Below are positions 1 to 11,433 of a stretch of DNA of 64,000 bases, piece after piece. A program made the translations under genes and the position numbers. The notes beneath the pieces are model-generated. The model did no database searches. It saw only the letters and a program-made list of their open reading frames with translations, and was not told the DNA's origin. This DNA comes from Phragmites australis. Taxonomy: Eukaryota; Streptophyta; Magnoliopsida; Poales; Poaceae. Every line of letters begins with the position of its first letter. Within the stretch, counting starts at the first letter, position 1. The stretch lies in assembly GCF_958298935.1 (NCBI RefSeq), contig NC_084933.1, forward strand, positions 4,571,001-4,635,000, written 5' to 3'.

Positions 1-68
1 TGCTTCCCATTAATCTCCAAAATCCATCACATATTGATCAAGGGGGTGTAACATTAGGTGATCAATCT

Positions 69-2183
69 ATGATTAATGATTCTGCTGCTAATATTTCTTG
101 TGAAGAACAGCTATCAGGTGAAAACAGGGTGCATGGCGGAAGCAACGCTAATCCCGGCGTACATGGCGGCAGCAGCGCTAATCCCGGCGTCAATCCTGGC
201 GATGTAGTACATGGAGGCGTTTTCAGTACTGGCGATGTAGACAGCAGTACCTTTCCCGACAATTCTTCGTACGGGAACAGCAGTACTGGCGATGTAGACA
301 GCAGCACCTTTCCAGGCAATTCTTCGCACGGAAACAGAAGTGATTCTCCTGGCGTTCTTCCCGAGCAGACATCATCTCCGGTTCCTGAGCATGCGCCTGA
401 TAATGCGTTCTTCAGCACAACTTCAGACTCTGTGCAGGCTTCTGCGACAGTCGCGTCCGGATCTCTCTCAGCTGAGCCAGGACCGATGTCACATCTTGCG
501 CCTGAGTTGCCGCCTGGATCTTCTGCGCTGGAACAACAGGTGACCGAGCAAACAGTGCTGATAAGACCAGTTACCAGATCAAGGCAAGGTATTGCAAAAC
601 CAAAAGTCTATACAGATGGTACAATAAGGTATGCTTTCCTGACTGCTACTGGTGAACCACAAAATGTTCAAGAAGCATTTGGTAGTAAAGATTGGAAAAA
701 GGCTATGGAAAATGAATATTCTGCTCTCATGAAAAATAATACATGGCATTTAGTTCCACCTTGCAAAGGAAGAAATATTATAGATTGTAAGTGGGTCTAT
801 AAAGTTAAAAGAAAGGCTGATGGTACAATTGATAGATACAAGGCTCGTTTAGTTGCTAAAGGATTTAAACAACGATATGGAATTGACTACGAGGACACCT
901 TCAGTCCTGTAGTCAAAGCTGCCACTATTCGTATTATCTTGTCTGTTGCAGTGTCAAAGGGTTGGAATCTTCGCCAATTGGATGTACAGAATGCGTTTCT
1001 TCATGGTGTTCTGGAGGAAGAAGTCTATATGAAGCAACCACCAGGTTTTGAGGATAAGACCAGACCACATCATATATGTAAGTTAGATAAGACCCTGTAT
1101 GGCTTGAAACAAGCACCTAGAGCATGGTACTTCAAGTTGAGCATGAGGTTACAGGATCTTGGTTTTGTTGCTTCAAAGACTGATACTTCATTATTTTTCT
1201 TCAACAAGGGCAAAATCACAATTTTTGTGTTGGTGTATGTTGATGATATCATTGTTGCCAGTTCATCTCAGGATGCCACCAAGGCTTTGCTTCGGAACTT
1301 GGAGAAGGATTTTGCTCTCAAGGATCTAGGTGATCTTCATTATTTCCTGGGCATAGAAGTAAAAAGGACACATAATGGTCTATTGTTAACACAAGAGAAG
1401 TATACCTCAGATATATTAAAACGTGCAGGTATGTACAATTGTAAACCAGCCTGTACACCATTATCTACTGCAGAAAAACTCACAGCCAAAGGAGATTTAC
1501 TGGGTCCTGATGATTCTACACAATATAGAAGCTTGGTTGGTGCACTTCAATATTTAACTTTAACTAGACCTGATATTTCTTTCTCTGTGAATAAAGTATG
1601 CCAATTCTTACATGCACCCACCACCCTGCACTGGTCTGCAGTAAAAAGGATTTTGAGGTACCTTAAAGGTACCTTAGGTATTGGTTTAAGTTTTGGGAGA
1701 TCGTCATCTATGCTTGTTAGTGCCTTTTCAGATGCAGATTGGGCTGGATGTCCAGATGACAGAAGGTCAACAGGTGGCTTTGCAGTATTCCTTGGTTCTA
1801 ATCTTGTGTCATGGAGTGCCAGGAAACAAGCCAATGTATCAAGATCAAGTACAGAGGCAGAATATAAATCTTTAGCCAATGCAACTGCTGAGATAATGTG
1901 GGTACAGACATTATTACAAGAACTTGGCATCTCTTGTCCTTCAGCAGCGTGTCTTTGGTGTGACAATATTGGTGCAACATATTTGTCAGCTAATTCAGTA
2001 TTTCATGCAAGAACTAAACACATTGAAGTTGATTACCATTTTGTACGAGAACGTGTTGCACGCAAGGTCCTGGACATTCGATTTATATCTTCAAAGGATC
2101 AAATAGCTGATGGATTCACAAAATCTCTCCCTACTCAGCAGTTGGAAAAATTCAGATGCAATCTTAACTTGTGCAAGTTATGA
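69..2183 (+). CDS. Copia pol polyprotein fragment: reverse transcriptase and RNase H
   Basis: The open frame runs 704 residues from the first ATG. It is really the C-terminal part of a gag-pol polyprotein, so that ATG is not a true start. Residues about 1-170 are a low-complexity linker after integrase, with duplicated modules ([20 protein letters not shown] and GDVDSSTFP twice). Reverse transcriptase covers about 226-470, with the fingers motif [11 protein letters not shown], the [10 protein letters not shown] motif and the catalytic YVDD box at 390-393. RNase H covers about 552-690, with the catalytic aspartate in DADWAG, the glutamate in SSTEAEY, and the DNIGA and [13 protein letters not shown] motifs. 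The role is to copy the element RNA into DNA in virus-like particles. The frame ends just before the polypurine tract. Catalytic motifs look intact, but function cannot be judged without the upstream half. Confidence 0.93.
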   Translation: MINDSAANISCEEQLSGENRVHGGSNANPGVHGGSSANPGVNPGDVVHGGVFSTGDVDSSTFPDNSSYGNSSTGDVDSSTFPGNSSHGNRSDSPGVLPEQTSSPVPEHAPDNAFFSTTSDSVQASATVASGSLSAEPGPMSHLAPELPPGSSALEQQVTEQTVLIRPVTRSRQGIAKPKVYTDGTIRYAFLTATGEPQNVQEAFGSKDWKKAMENEYSALMKNNTWHLVPPCKGRNIIDCKWVYKVKRKADGTIDRYKARLVAKGFKQRYGIDYEDTFSPVVKAATIRIILSVAVSKGWNLRQLDVQNAFLHGVLEEEVYMKQPPGFEDKTRPHHICKLDKTLYGLKQAPRAWYFKLSMRLQDLGFVASKTDTSLFFFNKGKITIFVLVYVDDIIVASSSQDATKALLRNLEKDFALKDLGDLHYFLGIEVKRTHNGLLLTQEKYTSDILKRAGMYNCKPACTPLSTAEKLTAKGDLLGPDDSTQYRSLVGALQYLTLTRPDISFSVNKVCQFLHAPTTLHWSAVKRILRYLKGTLGIGLSFGRSSSMLVSAFSDADWAGCPDDRRSTGGFAVFLGSNLVSWSARKQANVSRSSTEAEYKSLANATAEIMWVQTLLQELGISCPSAACLWCDNIGATYLSANSVFHARTKHIEVDYHFVRERVARKVLDIRFISSKDQIADGFTKSLPTQQLEKFRCNLNLCKL

Positions 2184-2194
2184 TTGAGGGGGGC
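2184..2194 (+). other. Polypurine tract of copia element
   Basis: The purine-rich stretch ttgaggggggc overlaps the pol stop codon region and directly precedes the LTR TG. It is the usual plus-strand primer site of LTR retrotransposons. Confidence 0.8.
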
Positions 2195-2365
2195 TGTTGG
2201 AAGATATACATGCTTAGAGATAGAATTGTAAATCTGTTGTAATCTTCTAGTATTTGTTGTAATCTTCAGTTCTGTTGTGATTGCCACGGCGGGGGCTCTT
2301 CTCGTCATCTATATTAACACGCAAAGCGGTCCGGGAGGGTTCAACGCTTCCCAATCTATTTTACA
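2195..2365 (+). repeat. 3' LTR of the copia element (about 171 bp)
   Basis: The LTR opens TGTTGGAAGATA immediately after the polypurine tract and probably ends at TTTTACA (2359-2365), giving the TG...CA ends of an LTR. The start is well fixed. The end is inferred because the partner LTR is outside the window. It includes an AT-rich stretch (ctatattaaca near 2309) that could be the promoter box. Confidence 0.7.
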
Positions 2366-3440
2366 GAGATACGGTGCTTGCACGATGTACTTAGTTTAGT
2401 TGGGTGGTGTGCGTGGCCATCAAGTTCGTCCCAGATGATATAAAACTGTTGAGCATGAGACGTACGCTTTGTTGCACAGCTGAGAGGGACAGATGTTTGT
2501 GCCTCGTGTTTTCACGTAAGTACAAAGATTATTAATCGCCCTTTCGGGTTACAAGGATTGAACAGAAACTCTAAAAGGCGGCGACCAGCTCCTTTGGAGT
2601 TTCCACAAGATTTTCCGGGCCAAATGGGACTTGCTAAATAGGATTGCACTCACACAGGTCCGGATCGAGTTCACATAATGGACCAAAACTGAAATCATTA
2701 ATCGATAGAGAAGATTGTTATATATTTGCTGCTGTATCAGCTGGATCGTCAGACTTGGCGTGGCTTCCATCTGCGTAAACTTAGCAGGGACTGTCCAAAA
2801 CCCACTTAGGTAATTTTGCCTTTTCCAACGCTTGTGTCTAGTTTTACCTAACACAAGGGACCAAAACAAGAGAGCACTAAGAGAGAAGACCTCGGACCAA
2901 CAGATTATTGATTTTTCCGTTGAAGTTTACCGGTGTGTACCAACGCTGGAGTGGGTTCCCTTGTAAAAAGGCTATGTTGTTGGTGGAGGATGCAACTACT
3001 GAGGCTTTATTGTATGTAATTTTGTCAAACACTGTACCAACATGCATGCTGCATCCTATATTACTTCACCTATGGTGTCTCCAACCATCCATATCAGCTA
3101 GATATAAGGGAAGGCACGTCATATTTTTGCCAATGTGGAGTAGAGAGTGAATGAAGAGAGAAAATCTATCTATTAACTAATACTATCTTCATTTTTTTTT
3201 ACTTGTTATTTTGGACGTCGACATAGTCTCCAATACATATATTTTACCATTACTTTTTCTATGCATTTGCTATTGAAAGTTATTGAAAATATGGTCACAT
3301 TTGAAAGCATTTTTCATAATAAATCTAGTAATACCATTTTCTTGTGATAAATATTAATACTTTTTTTATATTAACAATCAAAGTTTTTAAAATTTGGCTA
3401 CATGTATTGCTAAATAGAATCTATTTAAAAACAGATATAG
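2366..3440. other. No gene recognised
   Basis: About 1.1 kb without a supportable gene. Open frames here are short and show no family motif. The part from 3040 is AT-rich and resembles decayed MITE or LTR sequence (for example the phrase ggtgtctccaacca near 3075). A poly-T run lies at 3192-3200. Confidence 0.5.
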
Positions 3441-3446
3441 TAATTG

Positions 3447-4140
3447 TTAGGAGTATAGAATCCTTTATGTATTCATTAGTAGGGTCATTTTTCTATTCGA
3501 ACTCTTATACTCTATATATTGTCCAATGAGGTTTTCAACATAGTCAAATATTATTTATAATACGGTATCAGATGTCTAGGTTAGAGTTTTGTTTAGACTT
3601 CTCTCCCCTGTAGGTTGCACTTCCCCGCACGTCACCACCAATGTTGTTGCCGTCGGCGTGCTCTTTGTTCTGATTCACACCTGCCGGATTCCTTTTTCCA
3701 CCGCTGTTGTTGCTCTTCGGCCGATCAGTGCCATCGCTGGTCATCCTTGGGCTCTAGCGCGAGATTTCTGCTCGTCACCAAACACACAGCCAAATTGCAG
3801 CTCTTCTTTCTGAGCCAGCAGCCGCCGGGTTTTGTCGTGTTCAGCCTCATCGAGCTCTGCCACCGGGATTTGTCGCCGGATCCGACGCCAACTCATCACG
3901 GATCCGCGCCGGGAAGCATCCTCCGCTTGCACACTGGCTTTTTGTGCTCTGTTAATTACTGTATAATCTAACATGCTCTTCCCCGGTTGTGGTGCTTCAT
4001 CCAGCACATGCTCAATGCTACTGTGCTTCATCTTGCATAGAGCACGGCTGCTTTCTTCCTCTGCGTCGGCGCTGGCTTTTCCCGCCGGCTCATCGTCTTC
4101 TTTCTGATGTGTTGCCACTGATCTTCAAGTGGGTGAACGT
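3447..4140 (+). repeat. Decayed copia LTR end with primer-binding site and leader
   Basis: At 3447-3520 the sequence shares a recognisable phrase (tatgtattcattagtagg) with 59978-60050. At 3562-3572 the text ggtatcagatg matches the usual initiator-methionine tRNA primer site of copia elements (tggtatcagagc). The following GC-richer stretch (3600-4120) looks like an untranslated leader. I infer the 3' end of a 5' LTR, a primer-binding site and the start of an internal region. No gag is seen because other elements follow at once. Confidence 0.45.
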
Positions 4141-4249
4141 GTCATGGATTTGGGAGGTCGCCGCCTCGGTCTTTTGCCGATTCGACCTCTTCTTTGGCTC
4201 CGTCTCCTCGAATCGGGAGGTCGCCACCTCAATCCTTCACCGATTCAGG

Positions 4250-4636
4250 AACAAGGAAAAATTTATCGATAAAAATTTTTTATCGGAGGTTAGTGATAAA
4301 CAGCATTATCGGATTTATCATAATTCTATCGGCGATAGACAAAATATTTCGGACAAAATTTGAAAAAAAAAAGATTTAATTTATATAGAAAATCACATAG
4401 ATTGCATCCAAATCATTTAACTAAATAATAACACATAAATGAATTAGGATTGAAGGGGTGGTCTAGCGGCCTACAAGCTGACGTTTTCTTGCTCGCGTGT
4501 TGGATTCGGAAATCAAAAGATGCCAAATTCAAAAATTACCGATATTTTTGGCCGATAAGTAAATTTACCGGCCCTCGCCGATAAACAGGATTATCGGATT
4601 TATCGATTTTTTTTCGGCGATAATTTTTTCACTGGT
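4250..4636. mobile_element. Small inverted-repeat element, CACTA-like end
   Basis: The right end reads ttttttcactggtg. On the reverse strand this is CACTGGTGAAAAAATTATCG, similar to CACTA-type termini. The left side (ggaaaaatttatcgataaa near 4255) is a decayed counterpart. The motif ttatcgg/ccgataa recurs near both ends, as in subterminal repeats. Inside is a tRNA-like pair of boxes (gtggtctagcggcc and ttggattcgg, 4456-4514). It appears to split the gypsy remnant, since the phrase gggaggtcgc occurs on both sides. The left boundary is uncertain. Confidence 0.42.
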
Positions 4637-6527
4637 GGGAGGTCGCTACTAACGAGAAGAACATCGCCGCCATCCGCAATTGGCCAGTACTGACGAATGT
4701 TCGTGAAGTGAGGGGATTCCTCAGGTTGGCCAGGTATTACCGAAAGTTTGTTCGAGTATTGGCGAGATCAGCCAGCCCCTGGCCGAATTACTCAAGAAGA
4801 ATTGTGTGTTTGTGTGGACAGTAGACACAGAGGCCGCCTTTAGGGCGCTACCAAGTGCACTGGTGTCTGCACCAGTCTTAGCTCTTTCGGACTTCGACAA
4901 ATAGTTTGTGATTGAGGCGGATGCATCTAACAAAGGGGTGGGAGTGGTATTGATGCAAGACGAACATTCGATCACATTCCTCAGCAAGGTTTTGAGTCCA
5001 CGGATGCCATCCTACAGGGTATACGGCCCCGATTCACCTGATCCCTTTGTCAATTCAGCGGGGCATGACTATTCAGCAAGAATTGTTGAATGCCTTGCAC
5101 GCGGGAGTGGTGGGTGGACACCCAGGGGTGGAGGCCACCTACCGTCGTGCCAAGCAGCTGCTCGTGTTGCCAGGAATGAAGAAGGCGGTAAACCAATACA
5201 TCAGCGCTTGCGGAATCTGCAAACAGGCCAAGCCGCAGCGCATTAGGTATCCAAGGTTGCTGCAACCCTTTCGGTGCCAGTGCATGCCTGGCAGATCGTT
5301 ACGCTAGACTTAATCGAAGGTTTGCCAGTATCCAATGCATTCAATTGTGTACTTGTGGTTGTGGATAAGTTCTCAAAATATGCACATCTTGTGCCACTGG
5401 TACATCGTTTCACAGCTTTACATGTGACGCAAGTTTATCTGAACCAGATTTACAGATTGCACGAGCTGCAACAGTCGCTGATCTCCGATCACGACTGGAT
5501 TTTCACCAGCGCAGTCTGGAAGGAGATGTTTCGCCTGGTGGGAACACAATTGAGGATGAGTTTATCATATCACCTTGAGACTGATGGGCAATCGGAGAGA
5601 ATCAACCAGTGCTTGGAGATGTACTTGAGATGCTTCATGCATGCGTGCCCGTCTAAATGGAGTGCCTAATTGCCTCTCGCTGAATTCTAGTATAACACTT
5701 CTTATCATTCTGCCATTGGAAGGTCTCCCTTTGAAGTGTTTTGTGGCCTTGTGGGCGTCCTCCTCGGCAACTTGGAATTATGGATACTTCGGTATGCTCC
5801 GTGCCAGAAATGGCCAATTGGACGCAAGAGCGGTAACTGATGGCTCGCTTGGTTAAGCAGCATCTGGACCGAGCTCAACAAAGAATGAAGTATTATGTGG
5901 ACAAGAAGCGCTCTGACGGGGTCTTTGAAGTGGGAGAATGGGCGTATTTGAAGATTCAGCCATACATCGAAACATCCGTGGCACACTGTATTAACCACAA
6001 GCTCGCTTTCTGCTACTTTGGTCCATTAGGTGCTCCAACGTGTGGGATCGATGGCATACAAACTGAAGCTTCTGAAGGGAATCTAGGTGCATCTGATGTT
6101 CCATGTGTCATAATTGAAGAAGGCGTTTCACACGTCGGAGAGCAGCGCAGGACAAAGCCTGGAGATCCTTGATGTCCTCATCGAAACTCAAGTGCCCGAG
6201 GAGATCCTGGAGCGGCGACTGTACAAGAAGGATAGATGATGACGGCCCAAGTGTGCATCCACTGGTCAGGCTTGCCGGCATCTCTGGCGACATGGGAAGA
6301 CTTGGATGCCCTCAAGATGCGCTTCCTGAAGGCGCCGGCTTGGGAACAAGCAGTTCCTGATGGAGGGAGGATTGTCAGCACCGCTGATCTGGAGGTGGAA
6401 GAAGGCGACCGCGGGATGGATCGAGCTGCAACTGGGCTAAGACGTGGGCTGCTTGAACAATGGCCCAACCGCAAATACAGCCCACATGAGTGGCTGGTTG
6501 GCACCGGCGCACGAGTGAGGCAGTGAG
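4637..6527 (+). pseudogene. Ty3/gypsy chromovirus pol remnant: RT end, integrase, chromodomain
   Basis: The remnant is in several frames. In order it has the RT connection end (NVREVRGFLRLARYYRKFV near 4691-4750), a trace of RNase H (EADASNKGVGVVLMQD at 4914-4961), and the integrase zinc-binding HHCC region (about 5090-5230: LHAG, GGHPG, ACGICKQAK). The integrase core follows (5274-5669) with aspartates in TLDLIEG and SDHDW and the glutamate in GQSERIN. A chromodomain near 6236-6330 (IHWSGLPASLATWEDLDAL) is the mark of chromoviruses, whose chromodomain directs insertion into heterochromatin. Multiple frameshifts and stops interrupt it (for example after KWSA at 5667), so it is dead. Neither LTR was identified. 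Confidence 0.85.
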
Positions 6528-6653
6528 TAGCGTGTGTTTTATTCGGCTGAGTTGTAACCAGAGGGAGGCAAGAGAGATGAACACACTTGGACTCCTCTGA
6601 GTTCTTCCATTTCCCTTCCCCCAATCCTTCCTCTTCTATCCAAATCGAGATAA

Positions 6654-7015
6654 TCAGGTGACACGACGTTTCCCACCTGAAACACCATCAAGATTTTTTA
6701 CCTTCATTGACGTATCAGGCGTGGACAGGTTCCTCTCCGCTTGGATCAAATCCTGCATGGAATATCCTGCCTCCAATGCTGTACGAACAAACTCCGGTGT
6801 AGAGATCGATGCTTGGTCATCGAACTGATCTTCGTCCTCTGAGTCCGTATCACTTGCCAAGGCCCAAAACTTGGATCCACTTCCGGCGAGCGGATCAGCG
6901 GACGCCGACAAGTGTAGTCCATGTCGATCCTTAGGCGCTGAGACCGATGTCCATCAGCGGATCCCACCGGCGACGGCGATTTTGCCGACGCCATGGTCAG
7001 CCGCCTCCCTCTCAT
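6654..7015 (-). pseudogene. LINE-type ORF1 5' fragment, frameshifted
   Basis: On the minus strand a start near 6992 (MASAKSPSPVGSADG) leads into a region that must shift frame near 6900 to reach SKFWALASDTDSEDEDQ and STPEFVRTALEAGYSMQDL. I recognise the serine/acid-rich SKFW.LA.DSD..DE block followed by STPE.V..AL.AGY as the N-terminus of ORF1-type proteins of grass non-LTR retrotransposons. The fragment stops abruptly near 6654, next to the gypsy remnant. Family assignment rests on memory of this motif. The function would be RNA binding or chaperoning during target-primed insertion. Confidence 0.5.
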
Positions 7016-8517
7016 CGCCTCTGTCGCGTCTTTTTTTTTTTTTCTTTCACTTCATGGGGCATAAATTTTGTAAATGGACATATGCCAATGTATTGTACAT
7101 ACACATGAATTTTCGGGGATCCTTTAAAGTGCTTAATGTGCATTGGTTGGTAGGTGCGCATACACCTATACACATATTTGACTGCAGCAGATAAGGGAAG
7201 AAAGCTGAAGAAGACTAGCTTTCAGCTGAGAAAACATGCCACCTAGTAACAAGTGCATTTCAAGACAAGTCATCCTGTTTGCTCAACTCAGAGTAATACA
7301 ATGTCATATAAACAAGGAGATATCTCTATAGTCTTTGGAAAGAGAACTTTCAATTTATTTCTAGCTCTCTTGTCATGGTGGTCAGCAAGGAGTCAGCTGC
7401 TATAGGAGATATTAGACTATAGATGAGGAGAACTTAGAATATTTTAATAGACTTAGATTAATTTTTCTCTTGCTTGATTACAATAATGTGCGGCTACCTC
7501 TTTATATAGAGAGAGAAATTTTCAATCCTAAATTAATTCCAACTCATAATATATCTCCTGCCAAACTTATCTCTAAACAGTCATAATACAATCCAACTCT
7601 TAACTTATCTCTAAGCAGTCCTAATTCAATCCAACTCCTAACTTATCTCTAAACAAATCACCTGAAATCCTAGCATACCAAAAGGCTATTGTTTCAATAT
7701 CCAATAATCCTCGTGCTGAACTGTCAAGCAACCCCAAACTCTGGATATGCCACAATATCCAACGCCTCGGAATTGACTCCAAAGCGCGTCTAACTCCATA
7801 GTAGAACATCGGCTATTGTTTCACTGGCTGCAGCACATGAATCTCAAAACTAGCACCTCCTTCCTTGGAATGACCGATTTATAAGACCCGGTAACATTAG
7901 CCGCAGCGGGTAATGAGGCCAACAACCCGAAACCCAAACCCCCCAACAGGGATGTCAAGTAGACTCCTCCAATAGCAAATAGAAGGAGCACATCAAACCT
8001 GCCATAGAGAAGGTGGGATTTATTAGAACTCACCGAACATTGCCCAAAGAATCAGACGGCAACGCCATCACAAGATATCCCGATGTGTGGGGAGGCTGCG
8101 GCACGAGAAACTCCAAGGGCGAACGGGCCCCCTCAACGAGAGGTTGTCGCCGAATGGAGGACCACCAAAGATGGCAACCGCGACGAGGAAGACTGAATCA
8201 ATGGCCACAGAGTGGCATCAACCCAATCTTCAACATACCTACCACCTCTTCGGGCAAAACTTGGGGATTTATTTTGGACTAAACTACTGCTACTAGAAGA
8301 TCTAAAGGGGTGGACTGCAACAACAAGATCTTTAGTTCAACTTGGCGCACTCCTAACATTATGAAACATCTAATTTTGTTTTCTCCACAAGTTCTCCATA
8401 TGCACACTCAAGCAAAGCTATCAAAATAACTCTTACTTATTCCTTAAAATCCACAGCACAATGGATGAAGTTACAGTTCGAAGTACAGTTCTCGCTACTG
8501 TATTTCCCTAAAAAAAG
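7016..8517. other. No gene; possible decayed copia LTR on minus strand
   Basis: No coding region is supportable. At 7564-7660 a 38-bp unit (aacttatctctaaac...caatccaactc) is repeated in tandem about 2.4 times. Read on the minus strand, 7420-7660 contains ctctatataaagaggtagcc followed by ttattgtaatcaagcaagag. This resembles a promoter and RNA start of a copia LTR. The block 7820-8290 has no recognisable content. Confidence 0.4.
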
Positions 8518-10299
8518 TTACAGGCCCGAAGAGCGATTGGCATACTCCTGAACCATCTCACCGAAGAGAGAATGTTGTTCAATCAACCTCGATGGTGCAT
8601 CAAATTCTTTTACCAGACCTGGGCAGAAAATGGTGATATTTTAGAGTAGAGACATTCTGGAACAAGAAATGTTCACATTCATCTTAACAGATATCAAATG
8701 CTATATGCAACAAAGAGCTCTTAAAAAGAACAAATGTTTTCTACCAATGTCCAATAAGCAGCAAGACTGACGAGATCTACCTGCATCCAGCACCAAAACT
8801 CTATCGCAGTCCATGACTGTTGGTATTCGGTGCGCAATGCTTATTATTGTGCACGATGAGAACTCTTGTCGCGTGATCTTCTGAATGGTGGCATCAGTTT
8901 GAGAGTCAACTGAAGCAGTTGCCTCATCCATAAATAAGATTTGAGTGTGCTTCAATATAACACGACCAAGACAAAGAAGCTGTCTTTGGCCTACACTCCA
9001 GTTCTCTCCGCTATCAGCCACTATGAAGAACAAAAACAAAATAAATGAGTGGAAGATGCAACCAATGCCAACAAAAATACAAGGAAGCGTAAAAATAGCA
9101 TACCTGGAGCATCAAGTTTTTCAGGTTTTGAAACTACTACTTCTTTCAGCTGGCAGCGCTCCAGAGCCTGAAACGATGTGAATTAATGCCCATGACTAAC
9201 TAACACAGGGCACCCTGAAGGAAGGAGGATAAAATAAACAAAATGTTAGTTACACCATACCTGCCATATTTCAGCATCTGAATACTGCCCAATCGGATCA
9301 ATGTTGTTTCGGATTGTTCCTTCAAAAAGAACTGGCTCCTGGGGAATTATGCCAAAGCGAGATCTAAGATCATGCAGACCCAATGTGCATATGTCTATTC
9401 CATCAATGATCATTTTCCCCTCCGCAGGCTCAACGAGCCTGAACAATGCTTGGATCAAAGTTGACTTGCCACTGCCTGTCCTTCCTACAACTCCTATCTT
9501 TTCTCCACCACTAATGCTTAGATTAATACCTTTCAGAATTAGAGGTGTATTTGGTCGGTACCTAACCTGAAATGATAAAAATGGTGTTTCAGTTGTTGTA
9601 AAGTCCCTCATTACAACAGAATGTTTCAATGCATTCTCCACTTTAGTAAGAGTCTGTTTGTTTGGGCTTCTATTTTTAGCTTCTCTGAAAAGTTCAGCTT
9701 TTGGCTTTTTTGAAAAGCTGCTTTTGGATTTTAGCTGTTGAATTTTAATAATTTTTTAGCTTCTCAGCACACTATTTCTCAGAAAAACTACTCTCAGCTA
9801 GCTTCTAGTTTATTTCCTCAGAAGCCACTTTTAAAGACACCCATTTGTTTGGGCTTTTGGCTTCTAGGTTTGTGACAGAAGCAGAAGCCGGAAGCAGCCT
9901 GAAACAAACAGACCCTAAGTGCAAGATAGAACGACAGTTGCCTCAAATTTACGTGGAATATGAGTTTTCTTATTGTACAGGATAAAAAACATAAGGACAG
10001 GACTGTCCATTTGAGTACTTTGAATTGAAAAAAGGACCAGTAGGGGCAAAATTAGTAAAATAAGGGTAAATAAGAACCGCTAACCTTTAGATCCATAATG
10101 TCGATATCTCCATGAGTGGGCCAATTTGGAGAAGGAAGATTGTCTTCTATTTCCCAAGCCACCTCAGAAGGAAGAGTGCTGAACTGATTCACTCTCTCCA
10201 CAGCAACCATTTCATTTTCTAACATACAGCTAGTGGATATTGCAAAGTACACCAGAGAATTGAGGGAGAGGCCATATGAAAGAGACATACCGACAAATT
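8518..10299 (-). pseudogene. ABCC (MRP)-type ABC transporter, C-terminal nucleotide-binding domain, 5 exons
   Basis: Five minus-strand exons join in one frame: 10085-10299, 9261-9566, 9104-9167, 8781-9020 and 8518-8618 (stop TAA at 8518-8520). All introns have GT...AG ends. The 307-residue product is the end of a multidrug-resistance-associated transporter. It has the end of the last membrane domain (LSYGLSLNSLVYFAI), Walker A (GRTGSGKST), the Q-loop ([14 protein letters not shown]), a signature WSVGQRQ, Walker B ([14 protein letters not shown]), the H-loop ([10 protein letters not shown]) and a C-terminal QEYANRSSGL. Such proteins pump glutathione and other conjugates, usually at the vacuolar membrane. 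Nothing upstream of 10299 continues the gene: membrane domain 2, nucleotide-binding domain 1 and membrane domain 1 are absent. It is therefore a truncated copy or the end of a gene broken by insertions. The visible exons carry no stop or frameshift, so truncation is recent or the split gene continues elsewhere. Confidence 0.9.
9650..9915. mobile_element. Tourist-like (PIF/Harbinger) MITE in an ABC transporter intron
   Basis: A 266-bp AT-rich element lies in the intron between exons 10085-10299 and 9261-9566. It has terminal inverted repeats (GAGTCTGTTTGTTTGGG at left, CAAACAGACCC at right) and a 3-bp target-site duplication TAA at 9647-9649 and 9916-9918. TAA/TTA duplication is the habit of PIF/Harbinger elements. 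The body has many agcttct/agaagc inverted words and no coding capacity. Confidence 0.85.
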
Positions 10300-11065
10300 C
10301 TGCAACAGTATAGCAAACACCAATTCCTCAGGACTATGAAAATATCATGATCATAAATCTACAGAGACTAATTATCAGCAATGCCAATTTAAAAGCATTA
10401 TTGTCAGCTTATCAATCAAGCAAAATTGCATCCAGAGTTTGGGGTTGCTTCGTCGTCCGCCGCTGCAATCGGCCTCAACCGCGCTAATTGGAGGTTGCCG
10501 GATAGGGGTGTGGCTCGTCCTCTGCCACTCATCATTGCATCTGCGGATCAGGCTGACGCCCGGTGGCCGGAGGCTGCTGCTCCTTCCGCACTGAGCATGA
10601 TGTCTTCACCCACCGTGTCTTCTTCGGCGTGAAAACGACATCGGCTGTGTGCTCTATGCAAGAGGTCGTGGTGTGCTCTCTTCCCATCAGGGCAGTGAGT
10701 AGCTATTTGACAACACCTGGTCCTTGTTGGAAAAAAATTCTATGGAATCGTGCCGCAACTGTTCGCCACGTGTCCCCGGCAACCATCTCAAAGCTAGCGA
10801 GCCAAGCCAAGTGAAACAGAGCCGAGCCGCACAGCTCGCAAGCCGACCCATCAATCAAAAGAAGGAAACTGTGCCTATTGGGTAACAGAATAGGATACCT
10901 TGGGAAATTCCCATACGTGAGGCTAACAAAATAGGATCTGATCATGATCTAACAAGAAAGGAAACCGTCTGAATGCACGAGACCATCCTTTCTGCAACGT
11001 TCGTGCATGATCACCAAACATCCGAGATCGTCAGCTTTGTGCTATCGTCTGCAGTCCATCCATCC
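10300..11065. other. No gene recognised
   Basis: A mixed stretch with a GC-rich block (10435-10720) that changes abruptly from the AT-rich intron-like sequence before it. The change may be the breakpoint that removed the 5' part of the ABC transporter. Short open frames on both strands show no family motif. Confidence 0.45.
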
Positions 11066-11433
11066 ATGGCCGGGCTCCTGGACGAGATCGAGCAGCCCGT
11101 CCACGACGAGCAGTAAGTCCGATGTCACCGAGGTGGACAAGCAACCCATCCACGACAAGCAGCCCGGCTATGTCTAGATCGTCGAGCAGCCCGTCGTCGC
11201 TGATATCGATGAGCAGGCAGTCCCCAACGGGATGCGACCAGCCGAGGCTACGTGTGGCCGCAACATCGGTGAGGATGAACTGGACGTGTTGTACATAAGC
11301 TCTAGCGTGCACGACGAGTCAATGTTCCATGGCAGGACTGCCATCCAGGTGCGCGGTGCAACATATATGTTCATGTCAGCTGCTTCCCTGCGCGCTGGCT
11401 GTTCTTGCATTGGCAATAGTTCTTTTGAGACTA

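Larger units (their letters stand above)
1..2365 (+). mobile_element. Ty1/copia retrotransposon, 3' part (5' end outside window)
   Basis: This is the 3' portion of a copia-type LTR retrotransposon. It holds the reverse transcriptase and RNase H part of pol, then a polypurine tract (ttgaggggggc, 2184-2194), then a short LTR opening TGTTGGAAGATATACA. The order RT, RNase H, PPT, LTR is that of copia elements, in which integrase lies upstream of RT. Gag, protease and most of integrase lie left of the window, so the target-site duplication cannot be tested. The long frame has no stop from 69 to 2183, which suggests a fairly young copy compared with the other elements here. Confidence 0.93.

Noticed and set aside
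2549..2869. 106-codon minus-strand frame
   Set aside because: It starts in unannotated repeat-like sequence, has no recognisable domain and shows no splice or start support.
7821..8296. Possible short membrane protein or small gene on either strand
   Set aside because: Hydrophobic residues in the minus frame (LLLFAIGGVYLTSLLGGL) are suggestive, but there is no start context, homology or codon pattern to support it.
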